Shown: positions 12,855-25,781, numbered from the stretch's first letter. The stretch is 64,000 nucleotides of DNA from Niebla homalea (GCA_019925105.1 JAHGAU010000012.1:1-64000); one strand, 5' to 3'. The notes: generated from the sequence alone by a model not told the origin. A program made the numbers and translations.

Positions 12855-12900
12855 GGTACTTCGACGGCGAGGTACCCTGGGACCTCGACGGCGAGGTCCC
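12855..12900. repeat. Two tandem hairpins at the AT-rich/normal-GC boundary
   Basis: Two adjacent copies of an interrupted palindrome with the shared core TTCGACGGCGA or CTCGACGGCGA. The second copy, GGGACCTCG-ACGG-CGAGGTCCC, has a perfect 9-bp stem and a 4-base loop. The first, GGTACTTCG-ACGG-CGAGGTACC, has the same layout with one G-T pair. They lie exactly where base composition changes from AT-rich to normal. Confidence 0.7.
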
Positions 12901-14960
12901 TGTAGCTTAGGTCCTAAGACAGGTCAATCAAAACACTATAAACACCAAAAACACCACGTATCCACATATACACGTAGCAGGGATCGAGCAAATTAGGTTG
13001 CTATATACAAGCAGTAAGGTTTTCCCTAGCTCTTTCAAGGAAAGGGTTCTACAGCTCTCGTGGAGGGTGATTGATGATCCAATTCTACCCCATTGACAGC
13101 CATCCTCAGGTATTTACATACGGCCCATCTCATATAATGAGAGAGACAGGACAGTCCTCAGAAGTACTGGAATAGCAGGCAAGCTCTTATAATTTGTCTA
13201 AAAGCCTTCAAGACGTTGCTTGCTATGCACTTTCACTCGTAGTCTTCGGGAGGGGGTGCGATTGGATGTCTCCTTCCGCAATTGGCAATTAGACCGAATT
13301 GGCAACCGTGGATCTCGAGCGTCTTTAATCCGTTGACAACTTCCGGCGGTCTCCGGCGGTACGGCTCGTAGCCAGTGCGTTCTCGAGAGAAAGCAAAAGC
13401 TGTTTTGAAAAGTACCATCGCGTTGAACTCTTGCTCATTTTCTCTCGGGCCTCCATTCGTAAAACACTCTGCAGCTCTTTACAAAATAGCGCGGAAGTGT
13501 CACGCAAGGCATGTATTCCAAGGGAAACTGGCACTGCAAGGCATTTCTCGTGAACGATGGTATATCCGATTGCTGGCGGAGGAAGTAGGGTTGATTAATA
13601 TGATTTTCGGCGGCGGCATGAGTGATCGAAGGCTTAAGATCCTAAGAAGGTAATTGGATCAGTAAGCTGAAAGGCCTGCGGTAGTAGCAGACAGGGCTCT
13701 TCACGCAACCCTTTTGTCGATGCGTCATTTCCTATTTTCCATTATTCATCATTGGAAGTTGTTTTCACCATTCTGACTACGTGCGCGCAACCTCGACATT
13801 CTTGGTACCACCACGGCTCTCGCTCCACCTCTGATTTGACGCCGGACTCAAACATTACCAGGCTGCCCAGCCAACGATAGATGAGAACGGGGGGTTTGGC
13901 CTCAAAAGACGTGCAGGGCCCTGTTTAATGGCGTTGTGGCGTCCAGCAGTAACGGCCCTTGAGAGGTACATGGTGGGGATTTTCGCAGCTTATGCACATT
14001 TCGAACTGATCGCCGCCGAGCACTTTGAGCATGTATAGCCTGGGTATATTATGCGCGGATGGCCCTCTGTGCACACAGCAGAAGTTCTTGGCAGTCCTAA
14101 CATGCTGCTTCAAGGTTATGAGAGCCGATGAACATTAACAGAGCTAGATTGAAGCGGCCACAGGATATACGCCCTTCTCTTATACCCTTCTGATCCCATT
14201 CATGCCCTATGACCGGCCTTTATATGATGTCACTGTTCTGGCCCCGATCTGGAATGACGTTGAGCACGCGTCTCTGTAACAGATGGACGTGTAGGCCTCC
14301 CTAATCGACAATAAATACAAGCAAATCCCAATCGCGGGGAGGTAGAATTGACTGATAGAAATGGTGTGACATGGCGAACGCATCGTCGAAGAAAGCACCA
14401 GATCCTAGAAAAGGTGTTCTAGCAAGCGACTGGGTGAGATTTGTATCATGAGGAGGCTGACTGAGGATGAGACTTCAACGGAAAAAGCTTTTGCGACTTC
14501 GGCTGCCGGTCAATGTTCCAAAAGATCGCTCTCGAGGCTGTTCAAACTTTGGTATTACTTCTGTAGGGAATGGAGCCAGCACCACAGCTGGAAAGCCATA
14601 ATGATGCTTCATCTCCTTGCTACCACAGATGCTCGGCGCCAATGTAGCGGATCATGCAAAGAAGCCGGCAATCTAATGGGCACAGCCCATCCTTCCGTTC
14701 CTCACCTAGGCAGCGATGTTCGTGTCACAGTCAAGTGTCTATCCCTGCCCCCAAGCGGTGTTATTATTACTTGACTTCCACACCCATTCTTGATCCCTTC
14801 ATGAACATCCAGCATCATGATCATACAACTTCACCTCTGACTCACGGCGGTAAACGTTCTTGCTCATGCAAAGTCTGTATACGTCGGGCCTAGGAAGTCA
14901 TACAGTGAAGTCCGTCGTTTTCGACATCTAAGTTCCCGTGGCCACGATTGATCTCCGGAA
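12901..14960. other. Gene-poor stretch, no supported gene
   Basis: Composition is normal but every open frame is short and overlaps others on both strands. None shows a recognisable motif, clear splice partners or biased codon use. I see no gene here; it may hold decayed accessory sequence next to the RIP block. Confidence 0.5.
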
Positions 14961-15109
14961 AATAGAAGGTGACTCAGACTTACCATGGCTTCGTCAGCAG
15001 TGATGAGCAGGAGCTTCTAAGAACATCAAGCGCAGCGCATTATTCCAGTCTCTATGCCTCATTGCCAGTCAAGGTACATCAGCTCACCGAGCTCTGTTCA
15101 ATCTGCCTT

Positions 15110-16110
15110 ATCTCGTCCTCACGTGGAGAACAGAGCTACCTGAACGCAATATACTCCGCAGAGGTCTCCATTGGTACTCCACCGCAAACCTTCGATCTTG
15201 CCCTTGACACCTTTTCCAACGACATCCTCGTTCCATCCGTAGATTGCGAGTACTTCTGCGCCAATTCTACGAATCGCTACAAGTCGTCTCAGTCGTATAC
15301 ATTCAGTGCCAATGATTCTTACCACAGCGTGGACTGGGCAGGCGTCCATTATTCAGGTCACTTATCTCGCGACACGCTTCATCTTGGCAACATGACTGCA
15401 AATACGACCCTTTTTGAACAATGGACAAAAGCAACCTTGAATTCGATTGATGGTTGGGACATTGGATACGGTGTGCTTGGCCTTGCGCCACCGTGGAAAG
15501 CTCAGGAGCAGGGAATACCAAACATCATGTTTACAATGCAGGCGCAAGGTCTGTTGAAATCCCCACTGTTCTCCCTGCGGTACCCGCGAGATGTATCAGA
15601 CTTGGGAGAGTTGCGACTTGGTGATGATGGACTCACCCCAAGATTGAGGGAGAAAATGTCACTGTTACCGGTTATTGATCCCGGGAACGAGTACGGAGCC
15701 TGGGAGGGCGATTGGGTCGTACCGGCAGACAGCATCTCATTTGACACTCCCAGTCCACTACATCCGGACCTTCTCGATGGGGGTATGCATTGGTGGACTC
15801 TGCAAGTCCGTACATCATGCTCCCCGACTATATGGCAGACAACATAACAGCCGCCATCGGCGCCGAACGCGGACCTTTGTGGTTTCACAATGTACACTGA
15901 GCTCGGCGAGCATTCTTGCCAGATTCTATTGTCCAGCTGCATGGGCACAATTATAGTGTGTCCCCGTGGGAGTACACGCTGGAGATTGAATTCCCGCAGT
16001 GGGGGCTGGTCTGCGCGACAACCTTCTTTGGGAGCGGGCAATTTGCAATGCCATTGGGCAAAGGCGGTATACTCCTCGCTAACCCAATTCTTTGAGGGCC
16101 TGCCATAGCG
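15110..16110 (+). pseudogene. Broken A1-family aspartic protease
   Basis: A pepsin-like (A1) aspartic protease can be read across frames. The first lobe has AEVSIGTPPQTFDLALDTFSND at the usual place of the first active site, but the family's DTG is DTF. The second lobe resumes in another frame as LVDSASPYIMLPDYMADNI (DSA in place of DTG/DSG), then after a stop as LPDSIVQLHGHNYSVSPWEY and GLVCATTFFGSGQFAMPLG. The first frameshift is at the run of five Gs near 15,780, the second near 15,895. No donor/acceptor pair repairs these. A plausible signal peptide is missing, so the 5' end is unclear. The gene appears dead. Confidence 0.75.
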
Positions 16111-16390
16111 TTTTCGATTACGGGAAGAGGCAGGTGGGCCGTGAGTCATCTGAGGTCTCTGCATTAGAACGGAACAACGTGTTAATATTATCATCAAAGT
16201 GGCACACCTGGACCGATTTCAGACTGCTTGATTACATTGAAAGGCGCAGTTTTCGATAGATCGGATCAATCCGGCTGAGGTCATTAAGGTTGAAGGCCAT
16301 TTAACAGACGCCAGCAGGTATATAACGATATCCTGCCTTTCAGGACTCCAAAATACCCCCTCAACGCATGTACTTTCCAGCACAAACTTC

Positions 16391-17773
16391 CTAGTCTGTG
16401 GACTCGAACCCCAAGTCTCCCAGAACACTGCCGTCCGCCTTAAGCTCTGGCTCACACACGTCGACTTGAAATGTATCACCTTTCACTGGTTTCCCACCCT
16501 CGCAGTACAAGATCTTTCGCTGGCAAGTAAGCGTCGGTGTGAACCAGATGAAACCATGGGTCCCAGCAGGTTGACTGTACGTCTCCGAAAGCGACCTCGA
16601 TATAGAAGTGGTATTTGTGATGCCGCACATTTTGGCAATACTACGGCCGACTTCAATGCCAAAAGCGCCTTTAAGGCCGGCGATGATATCTACTGAAGTT
16701 AAGTCAGTGGCGGTGATACACAGAAGCAAAGCAGAGTTAGTAACATACGGCCGGCGTCCGTACTGATATCCATACTCTCTGAGTCTGAAAACGTTGTGGA
16801 CTGAGTAGCAGTGATACTATGTGCAACTTGAACGGTCGGAGCGACCCCCATGGGACAGTCCGCACAGGCGCCGCATTGCATCGTATCCGTCAGTCTCGTC
16901 TGCCGCCCAGCCTTCGTAAAAATGTTGCCCATATTTTGGGCGTCCTCGCAGTGGAATTTGCCCTTGTCGGGGTGCTTTTTACGCGCGTGCAGTAATTGGA
17001 CAGAAGGTTCTGAAGCAAATTCAGGTGGCAGCTCACTAAACTCAATCTCTGAGACTGGGGAGCCGGAGGATAGTAATGTTCCTGATTGCCCATGATCCTG
17101 GAACAAATCGATTTCAAGAGTATCAGAAACATCGTTTAGCCTCTTGTTGTCACTGGGCTCCAGCGTAGCATCCACGAAAGGCACCATGTGCGGGCTATAC
17201 TCGAGATTCCGCCTCGCTTTATACTCACCCGTGGCGTTATGGCAGTCATTTCCGCAGCAATACTGAAGCATGAAGTCACTTCTCAGCGCAGGAGTTTCAT
17301 AGCATCCAGCTTGGTCCACCGCGAGAACAATGTTCCCACATTCCCAGACGCTGGATTCATCCTGGCTTACTTTCTCAAGTATGAGGATCTTGCATCCTGG
17401 GTCGGGATCCGGCACGCTCCAGAAGACGTTGTCTGGCCCACATATCAATACTGTGCGCATAGCGGCAGCAATGGCAAGTCGAAATCTTACAGCCCAATGC
17501 GTTCCCGTTCTCGGCGCCAGAGAAGTCAACGTCGCTGAAGTTGGAGCAGCTGGGGTATATACTTTGAAACTTGTAGTCATAATATCTTGCTTTAGAGCCA
17601 CCGATCCTGTAGTTGGTTTCGAAGTAATTGGAGCAGTGCGCGTCCCTGCAGGGAATGATGAAGCCCGGTGTTGGCTTCACTCGGGACCTGGGTGAAATGG
17701 TTCTTCCAAAAGCGTTATGAACGGATAAGCAGAGAATTGTAACGGATGAAAGGGTATAAGGCATCTTCATCAT
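16391..17773 (-). CDS. Secreted Cys-rich protein with possible aerolysin-like C-terminal region
   Basis: Proposed exons on the minus strand are 17773-17491, 17450-16749 and 16692-16391, giving 428 aa. The 40-nt first intron (GTAAGA...CACAG) is short. The second, 56 nt (GTATGT...CTTCAG), has good signals. The N-terminus is a typical signal peptide (hydrophobic stretch with TLSSVTILCLSV). The first half is Cys-rich, with LLICGPDNVFWSVPDPDPGC and YCCGNDC. The C-terminal 150 residues contain a long alternating Ser/Thr stretch (SITATQSTTFSDSESMDIST), a Gly/Ala-rich segment and a second Ser/Thr strand ending in QPAGTHGF. This is the layout of the insertion-loop region of ETX/MTX2-aerolysin folds. 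That fold is inference; the function is unknown. It could instead be an unrelated secreted effector-like protein. Confidence 0.65.
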
Positions 17774-19150
17774 GGAGTTTGGAAGATATGATCACTGTAA
17801 TCGATGGGTGTGTACTGAGAGACAATTCTGACAATGCGAGCAATAATGCATCATATGTGTTCAGTACCCAGGTACAGTTGTGCGGTGCTGGTTGGTTCAC
17901 ACCAAATAAACTTCTGTGGGGACGAAGTTCCGTGCTTCGTGGCTGACGCACACCCGGAATGTGGACATATGTTGGCGCGGGTATATCGTTGAAAGATCAA
18001 GAAGCTCCAGGTGAACTTCTTGATGGTTGATGGGACATGGGGCGTCAAGCCAAAAGTCTGGGTCCAGACATCGCACGTACAAGTCAATTGGGGTGAGATG
18101 GATGATCCTCTATTCACAGCACTGAGAGCATCGCTTCATACATTCAAGATCATATTGACCATATTGACTATGAGCATAAATGCCATTGCGATGTCGAATG
18201 CCCTTCACAATATTTCTGAAGGGAAGAATCAAAGTGCCCAGGGTCGACGACAAATGTCGTTTTCCATCGATTCAATTCATCACTGTCTACTACCACCACG
18301 AAAAGCCCCAAAAGGTTTGAAGATTCACAAAGGCCATTCAGTATCTCAAATATCTCAGACGCTTTCAATGAATCGGGGTGGGACAACTCCGAAGATGATT
18401 TCTTCATCGTGCGTCTGCCAAGGCTCCAAGCGAGACGCTCGGCTACGACCCTTGAAGTGAGGACCATTTGTTACGGACACGATTCGATTGCTTGATTTCG
18501 TGAAGATGAGGATCAATGTTCAATCAACCAGTCACATCTTCACGATCGTCTGAACGATCTAAGATGGCATGTTCATCTCCTCATCGTGCGTTGTGGATAT
18601 GTGGAGAACCTCAAGGCCTCTACAGCCACCTGTCTCCGCACAATCATGTTATTATTCACAGTCTTTCGCGCCCAAGAACGATGCTGGGTCGCAGCTAAAT
18701 TCCTTGTTGCGCTCGTCAGGATGATTCACATCTCGGCTTTGGCATCTGGGTACCGCTTGAATGAGGGTCCCAAGCCGGCACTTCGGCTTGTGCTTGGTGC
18801 CCTTGATGCCTCCTGCAGCGCTGACGAGTACTTGCAGCCTCGAGCTGACAACAAATCACGGAATGACGTCGATCGAAGGCTTTCCAATGGTGCCAATACG
18901 GAATTCCCCACAGTCGGAAATTAAGGTTCACGGGTGATCAGTGCTTTGATGATCAGGGCAAGTATGGAGCCAATGAGCTTCCTAAACGGGCAAAGACGAT
19001 GAGGGGAAAGTCAATTTCTACATTGTTGGACATCACCCTCTCAGAAGGTCATACTCGGCAATGATTCCGATGAGAAGATTTCTTTAAGTAAGCTAGACGG
19101 CCGCTTTCTTTTCGGTTTTTTCGACAATGTACCGGTCTTTCATATAGAGC
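17774..19150. other. Intergenic region, no supported gene
   Basis: Separates the secreted Cys-rich gene (minus strand) from the beta-mannosidase (plus strand), so it should contain both promoters. Short open frames on both strands are mutually overlapping and have no family features. I see nothing else in it. Confidence 0.5.
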
Positions 19151-22100
19151 ATGACATCTCATATCTGCCTGCTGGCCAGCGCTTTGCTAAGCCTTGTTTC
19201 TGCACAGTCAGTCATTAATTTAAGTGATGCAGACTGGACCTTGCAGAACCTGCCCTTGAATATCAGCGTTCCGGGTTCTGTGCCATCTCAAGCTCACCTT
19301 GATCTGTACAATGCTCAGGTCATTGGAGATCCGTAAGTAAAGTGCGCCCGCGATGGAACCAAGCTTCTGACCAAAGATGAAGGTACTACGGCTTGAATGA
19401 CTTCTCCCTGAGATGGATCGCAAACAACAATTGGACCTATAGTGCAATGTTATCGGGGCTGTATGTCTTTCCTGCCTCAATCGAGTCATTGACGCGAACA
19501 TAGCCTGTTGATACACGAAATACAGGAACAAATCGCATGGTCTGCAGACCTGGCTGCTTTTCAACGGGCTAGATACCTTCGCAAGCATAGACTTTTGCGA
19601 TCAGCATATCGCTTCGACCAACAATCAATTCAGGCAGTATGCGTTCGACGTCTCAGATCAGATGCGCAATTGCTCCAACCCCATACTGAACATCAATTTC
19701 GGGAGTGCTCCCATGATCGCGGATCAGATCGCTTCAGAGCCGGCACAGGAGACATGGCCATTTGGCGTTGAGATTGTATACGAGTTCCCCAATCGGCAAT
19801 TCATTAGGAAGGAACAGTCAGACTTCGGATGGGACTGGGGTCCTGCGTTCGCGCCAGCCGGGGTGTGGCAGCCTGCATACGCAATCCAGCTTGCAAACCC
19901 TGAGAGCAAGACCCAGCAGCTGTACGTTAGGAACTCGGATCTCGACATCTCGCGCCAAGGACAGCTCAATAACTTGCCGCCCTCACAATCGGCTCCCTGG
20001 ATGCTCAACGCGAGTATCGATGTGTTGGGGTCGTTACCTGAAGGCGTTCACATGGCATATGCCATCGCTGATGCTCAGACAAACAAAAGCGTCTCTTCGG
20101 GTATCTTGGCAAACATCACAATGTCTAACAGTACCATTACGGGTACCGCCATCCTTGATCCCTCGCTTTACGAGCTTTGGTGGCCCCGAGGGTTAGGACC
20201 GCAGAATCTATACAATGTCACAATCGACGTGGTGGATAGTGCAGATACCATGACAATAGCTTCGATCAATAAGCGAACAGGTTTCCGAACCATCGTCAGT
20301 TTCTTAGCCGACAGTATGAAGGTCGGACTGACTCGGACAGGTACTGAATATGCAGGTCGTTTCTGATGCACAAATCGCGCAAGGTATTGCGCCGGGCAAT
20401 AATTGGTGAACTGCAATCTCACTTCAGTCGGCTTTGAGTCTGGCTCACACTGTCAGGCACTTTGAAATTAACGGACACGAGTTTTACGCGAAAGGCTCCA
20501 ACTTCATCCCTCCTGATGCCTTCTGGCCTCGCGTGAGCCAGACGAAAATGCAGCAGTTGTTCGACTCCGTCACAGCGGCCAATCAGAACATGTTGCGCGT
20601 ATGGGCAAGCGGCGCTTACACTCCTGATTTTATCTATGATATTGCCGATCAAGAAGGAGTCTTGCTATGGTCCGAGTTCGAATTCGGCGATGCGTTATAT
20701 CCAGTCAATCAAGAATTCCTCGACAACGTGGTAGACGAAGCGACATACAACGTGCGCAGAGTCAATCATCATCCATCCCTCGCACTCTGGGCGGGAGGTA
20801 AGCCATCGCCATCAGCATTCCTTTGGGCCATGCTGACTAATGTCGTCGCAGGAAATGAGCTTGAGTCCCTGGAGCTTCAGACCGTCAACAACAGCGCGCC
20901 GGAACAGTACGACAAATATAGGTCTGAGTATGAACAGCTGTTCCTCAATCACTTGCTTCCAGTGGTCTACGGCAATTCGAAGTCGATCAGCTACATCCCA
21001 AGTAGCACGACAAATGGGTACATAGAACTCAACTTCTCTCTCCCAATACCGATGGTTGAGCGCTACAATAACAAGACGCCTGGCTCGGTGTACGGAGATA
21101 CTGGTAGTCACTTCTCAATTCAGACATGCTTCATTCACTGCATTGGGCTAATGATTCCGTAGACTACTACAACTATGACTCCAGCGTCGCATTCAACTAC
21201 TCTGGCTATCCTGTGGGTAGGTTTGCAAACGAATTTGGGTATCATTCCATGCCCTCATTGCAAACATGGCAACAAGCAGTTCCAGCGAGCGAGTTCCACT
21301 TCAACTCCACGACCATCGAGCTTCGCAACCACCATTATCCACCCGGTGGTCTTAATATCACCAATTTTCCAAATACAACCAAGGGTATGGGTGAGATGAC
21401 CATTGCGGCGCAACGCTGGTATCCGGTACCACATTCATGCAGTCCAAAACCTTCCCTTGCGATGCGACTGACTTTTCGACAGGTGCCAAACAAGACCGAC
21501 AGCGTAGCCAATTTCTCCGCCTGGTGCCATACGACCCAGATCTTCCAAGCAGACTTCTACAAGTCGGAGATACAATTCTACCGACGAGGCAGCGGCTTCC
21601 CAAACCGCCAGTTGGGATCTTTGTACTGGCAATTGGAAGATATCTGGCAAGCACCATCGTGGGCGGGTATTGAGTATGACGGTGGGTGAAACTCTTTGCT
21701 CCTATGAGATCCGGTGATACTAAGTTACTGTCAGGACGCTGGAAGGTCTTACATTACATCGGAAAAGACATCTACCAGCCAGTGATCATATCGCCCTTCT
21801 ATAATATCACTACTGGCGATTTCGAGATCTACGTCACATCCGATCTGTGGTCGTCTGCAAGCGGCTGTGCCAGCTTCCAATGGTATCATTGGGACGGGAC
21901 ACCAATTACAAACATTTCCACTCCCTCCATAGACTTCACGGTTGGCGCCTTGAATACCACGCAGGTCCTTTCCCAGACGTTGAGCAGTTCATCACTCGAC
22001 TATAACAATGCTATCCTTTACATGAACATGACGGCGCAGGGACAATTGCCAAACACGAATATAACGCGCACATTCACCCATGAGAATTTCTTCCATACGT

Positions 22101-22378
22101 TCTCGCTCGCTGAGGCGGAGTTGGTGGACCCTGGACTTACGCTTGAATATGACAACAGCACGCAGAACTTCACTGTGACGGCTACGAAAGGGGTTGCTGT
22201 TTGGACATGGCTCGACAATCCTGCGGGCACGCTGCTCAACTTCGACTCGAACGGATTCTTGCTGCTGAAAGGTCAGTCAAGGCAGGTCGGGTATACACTG
22301 AAGAATGATGATACGAATGGAAAGTGGGTCAACCAAGTGACAGTTGAGAGTCTTTACAACAATACGCTATCGTATTAA
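19151..22378 (+). CDS. mndA: Secreted beta-mannosidase, glycoside hydrolase family 2
   Basis: Hydrolyses terminal beta-D-mannose from manno-oligosaccharides, outside the cell. Nine exons fit: 19151-19332, 19383-19460, 19526-20294, 20341-20405, 20457-20797, 20852-21103, 21163-21425, 21483-21681, 21735-22378. They give 930 aa, the usual size of fungal family members. Residues 1-18 are a signal peptide ([13 protein letters not shown]). Conserved blocks include [19 protein letters not shown] and [20 protein letters not shown], where Glu481 after Asn is the expected acid/base. [18 protein letters not shown] follows, where Glu586 is the expected nucleophile. Many N-glycosylation sequons occur. All frames close with GT-AG introns, so the gene looks intact. 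The symbol follows Aspergillus usage for the secreted enzyme. Confidence 0.93.
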
Positions 22379-22966
22379 TTCCAAAAGCAGGGGAGACTGT
22401 GGTGATGCTATAGATGGTGGCGACTTGAAACGCTTCTGTAATCTTCTCAATCTTTACCTATGATATGCACTGGCGTGATCGCTATGAATTGTATATGGCG
22501 CCAAAAGCCATCGTAAGTTTTTATAACGATTATTATGCCTCCAGAGGCTGTTTGGTCACAGCACTTGATTGTAGAGATGTGGAATATTCCGTGATTCCTT
22601 AACCCTAGGGCGCGAATCTTTGTCAACTTCGCCGTGCATTTGGGTGTAAGACTTTGACGGCCACCTAAGATATTGATCGACTTTTGCGGCACTACCATCT
22701 GATCCTCTGGTATACTTCCTCCCTAAAGCAGACCGAGGTACCTGCCAAGATGGTCAACTGCCGAAAATCTCAACCGGAAGGTATTCTGTGGGGCGCTTAC
22801 TTTCGGCGCATTAGCTCACATCGTTCCACCCTTCATCTCACCATCATTTCTTTTCCTCACGCTGTCATCTCAACCTCGTTCAACGGCATCAGAAGGGCGC
22901 AAGATCGTACTTGGATTAGCCCAGCCAACCTAGATCAGAGATAACGACAATCTCGACCAATCCGCG
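22379..22966. other. Intergenic region between beta-mannosidase and GMC oxidoreductase
   Basis: Contains the 3' flank of the beta-mannosidase and the promoter of the GMC gene. No supported coding frame or repeat is seen. Confidence 0.5.
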
Positions 22967-25041
22967 ATGGCTGTCCTCGAGCGAGACAGCTATGACTATG
23001 TGGTTTGCGGGCAGGTCTTGCTTGTTCATGTGCCTTTGAGCTTTCTGACTGCGAGTACAGAGGAGGCACTGCTGGCTGCGCGTTAGCCGCGCGATTGGCG
23101 GAAGACTCGGATGTATCTGTTCTCTTGATCGAGGCAGGTCATACAAATGACAAGGTGCCCGCATCTTCCGTGCCCGCAGGGTCGGTCTCTCTTACCTTTA
23201 CACCATAGCATCCACTGACAGCTTCGAAGGATAGCGCAAATTGTTGGCACCGAGGCAGATTGGAACATCAAGAGTGTTCCGTGTCCTCAGCTGAAGGATC
23301 GCCAGATAGACTTGCATCGAGGGAAGTACGTTGCGCGATGTCAAAGGGATTGCTCTTGTCCTCTGATCAGCACGCAGATTCCTAGGTGGATCCAGCGGCT
23401 GCAACGGTACGCTGTGCATTCGTGGGACCCGTCAAGATTTCGATGACTGGGAGATGGGTGGCTGGAGCGGAGACGAGGTCTTCAAATACATGTCAAAGGC
23501 TCGTGATATTCATCATCCCAGGGAATCCTCCATTCACTGACGGACCTTTTAGGCAGAGACCTTCCACTCCACGCCATGGTTCAAGGCCGACGCCACTGCA
23601 CACGGATCGAATGGCCCCTTGCACATAGCGCCTCACGAACCTTATGGGATCTCCAACTTGATTCTTGAAGCATACCAGCAGAAAGCGCTTCCCCTTATTC
23701 ATGATGTCTTTACCACAGGGGAAAGCCCGCATGCATGTGGTCACGCGCTCCGATCGATACATCGGGGAGTAAGGTCAACCGCAGTTGACTATATTACCAA
23801 TGAGAAATTCATGGGTCAACTGAATGTAGCAAGCGATCTCTACGTAGATAAAGTGTTCTTTGAGGACGATGATAGAGGCAAGCGCGTATCGGCTGTCCAG
23901 TTGCTGGATGTCAGTGGAAAGATGACAGTCATTCGTGTGCGGAAAGAAGCAATTCTGTCTGGGGGAGCGTTTGGAAGTCCAGCAATCCTCCTTCGATCTG
24001 GTGTTGGACCAAGGGCCGAACTGGAAAGCCTCGGGATTCAGTGCCAACTCAATCGCCCGGGAGTGGGGAAGAACCTTATGGACCATCCGGTGAGCTACAG
24101 ACAATTGCAGAAGGCGTATCGATTGGTTCGCTTGACAATATTTTCTACTAATTGACACTAGCTTGCTTTGGTGTTCTACGAAGTCTCGGATCCTACATTG
24201 ACCACTGATCATCTAATCTGGCATGAAGGTGCCATGCAAAAGTCTTTGGCGCAATACGAAGACAACAAAACCGGCTTCTTCTCGAAATTTCCGTTTGGTA
24301 CTTTCGCTTTTGCGCGTTTAGAAGACCGGCTGTCCGACTCCGAGCTGTGGCAAAAAGCCTCAAAATCACCAGGACGCGATCCTATGGGTCTGACCAACGC
24401 ACAGCCTCATGTTGAGATGTGGAACACAGAATGCTATGGTCCAAAAGCTTACGGCGAGGAGCCAGGCAATAATAAGCAAGCCTTTGCCATGGCAACGACG
24501 CTCTTTGGCGCCCAATCAAGAGGGGAGGTCACGCTGAAGAGCTTGGATCCCATAGCCAACCCGATGGTGGACCACAAGCATTTCAGCGATCCGTTGGACC
24601 TTCTGGTCTTAGCTGAAGGATGTCGACTGGCAAACGAGGTCGTCATGGAAGGTGTTGCAACGAGAGGAGCGATCACAGGCTCCTGGCCAGAAAGATTGAC
24701 GCATCATGCGTATAAGGAACGGGCAGAGTGGGAAGATTTCCTGATACACAAGGCTGAGACATGTGAGTGATGTGATCAGTCTGAGCCTTGTAATGGGAAC
24801 TCAGATCGACTGACCCGGACTCATAGGTTATCATCCTGCAGGAACATGTAAAATGGGTAAAGCCGGCGATGAAACAGCAGTCACTGATGCGGAGTTGCGT
24901 GTCATCGGAGTGGAAAACCTGCGAATAGTGGATGCAAGCGTGATCCCGAAGCTGATGGGTGGGCATCCACAGATGACGGTCTACGCCATCGCCGAGAAAA
25001 GAGCGGACATGATCAAAGAATCTGCGAAAACAAAAGCTTAG
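22967..25041 (+). CDS. GMC family FAD-dependent oxidoreductase
   Basis: Seven exons fit: 22967-23010, 23061-23180, 23230-23325, 23378-23502, 23557-24089, 24162-24762, 24827-25041, coding for 577 aa. The dinucleotide-binding motif VVCGGGTAGCALAARL is rebuilt by the first splice, and GKFLGGSSGCNG (GMC signature 1) by the third. Signature 2 is GGAFGSPAILLRSGVGP. The C-terminus carries YHPAGTCKMG (His509) and MGGHPQMTVYAIAE (His553), the usual catalytic His pair. No signal peptide is present, so it is probably intracellular. The family oxidises alcohols (aryl-alcohol, choline, glucose); the substrate cannot be told. Intron 1 appears to be of the GC-AG class: only a GC donor at 23011 gives the conserved Gly-Gly-Gly. 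Confidence 0.9.
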
Positions 25042-25781
25042 AGCTGCTCAACGGTAAGGCGTAGAGACTACGCCGTTAAGTCATGGACCACGAGCCTTGG
25101 CTGCCAATGTTAGCCACACAAAGATATGAAAGTTGAAGTGATTTAGCAGGTGAGGCACAGACTCTCGCTCTCAGCATTCCTAATTCCAAGCTCCCCAACG
25201 TCGTGTTTCAACCCTCCCATTGGTACAATATCTGAGGCTTCCGGTCTCGAATGTCTCGCTGAAATTGCGGGGTAGATTGCGAAGCGCTGCAGCCACCAGT
25301 TGTTCTGCCTAGTTTACGCCAGACCGTCAACCTACCTCTATTAGAGGAGATAGGCCGGATGTATGACAAAATGTCAGCTCACATGTCATCACTTTCTTTG
25401 CTCAGGTCACGGAACTTCTCCATTGAGCATTGAGGTATTCACCTTGCAGCGCTTTGAAGAATCCGCATCTGTTCTCTGCTTTTTCCTTTGGGCCTGTCTT
25501 CACCGATTGGACTCGACAGAAGGGTCACCACGAGGTGCTGTACTGTCAGGTTTTACGTGCCTTCTTGGGAAGTTAGACCCATGTGTCCCCTCAATGTCTC
25601 TCCTAGATGCTCCTTGTAGTATCGTTGTGAGGTCCGCACTCTCGGTGCAGTATGGACAACAAATCAGGCCGCGATGACTAGCCCTGCATCGAACACCCCC
25701 AATACCGCACACAGAAGTCCGATTACGTCACTGCACGGCTCACCATCGGACTCCGATTATAACACTTAAGCTCGACGCCTG
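25042..25781. other. Intergenic region, no supported gene
   Basis: Lies between the GMC gene and the inverted-repeat element. Open frames here are short and uninformative. Confidence 0.5.

Noticed and set aside
15502..16197. 231-codon minus-strand frame
   Set aside because: Antisense to the recognisable aspartic protease remnant; no motifs of its own.
20300..20360. Frameshift in the beta-mannosidase
   Set aside because: First splice attempts left a shifted frame, but a 46-nt intron 20295-20340 (GTCAGT...GGACAG, branch CTGAC) gives a clean join matching the family sequence.
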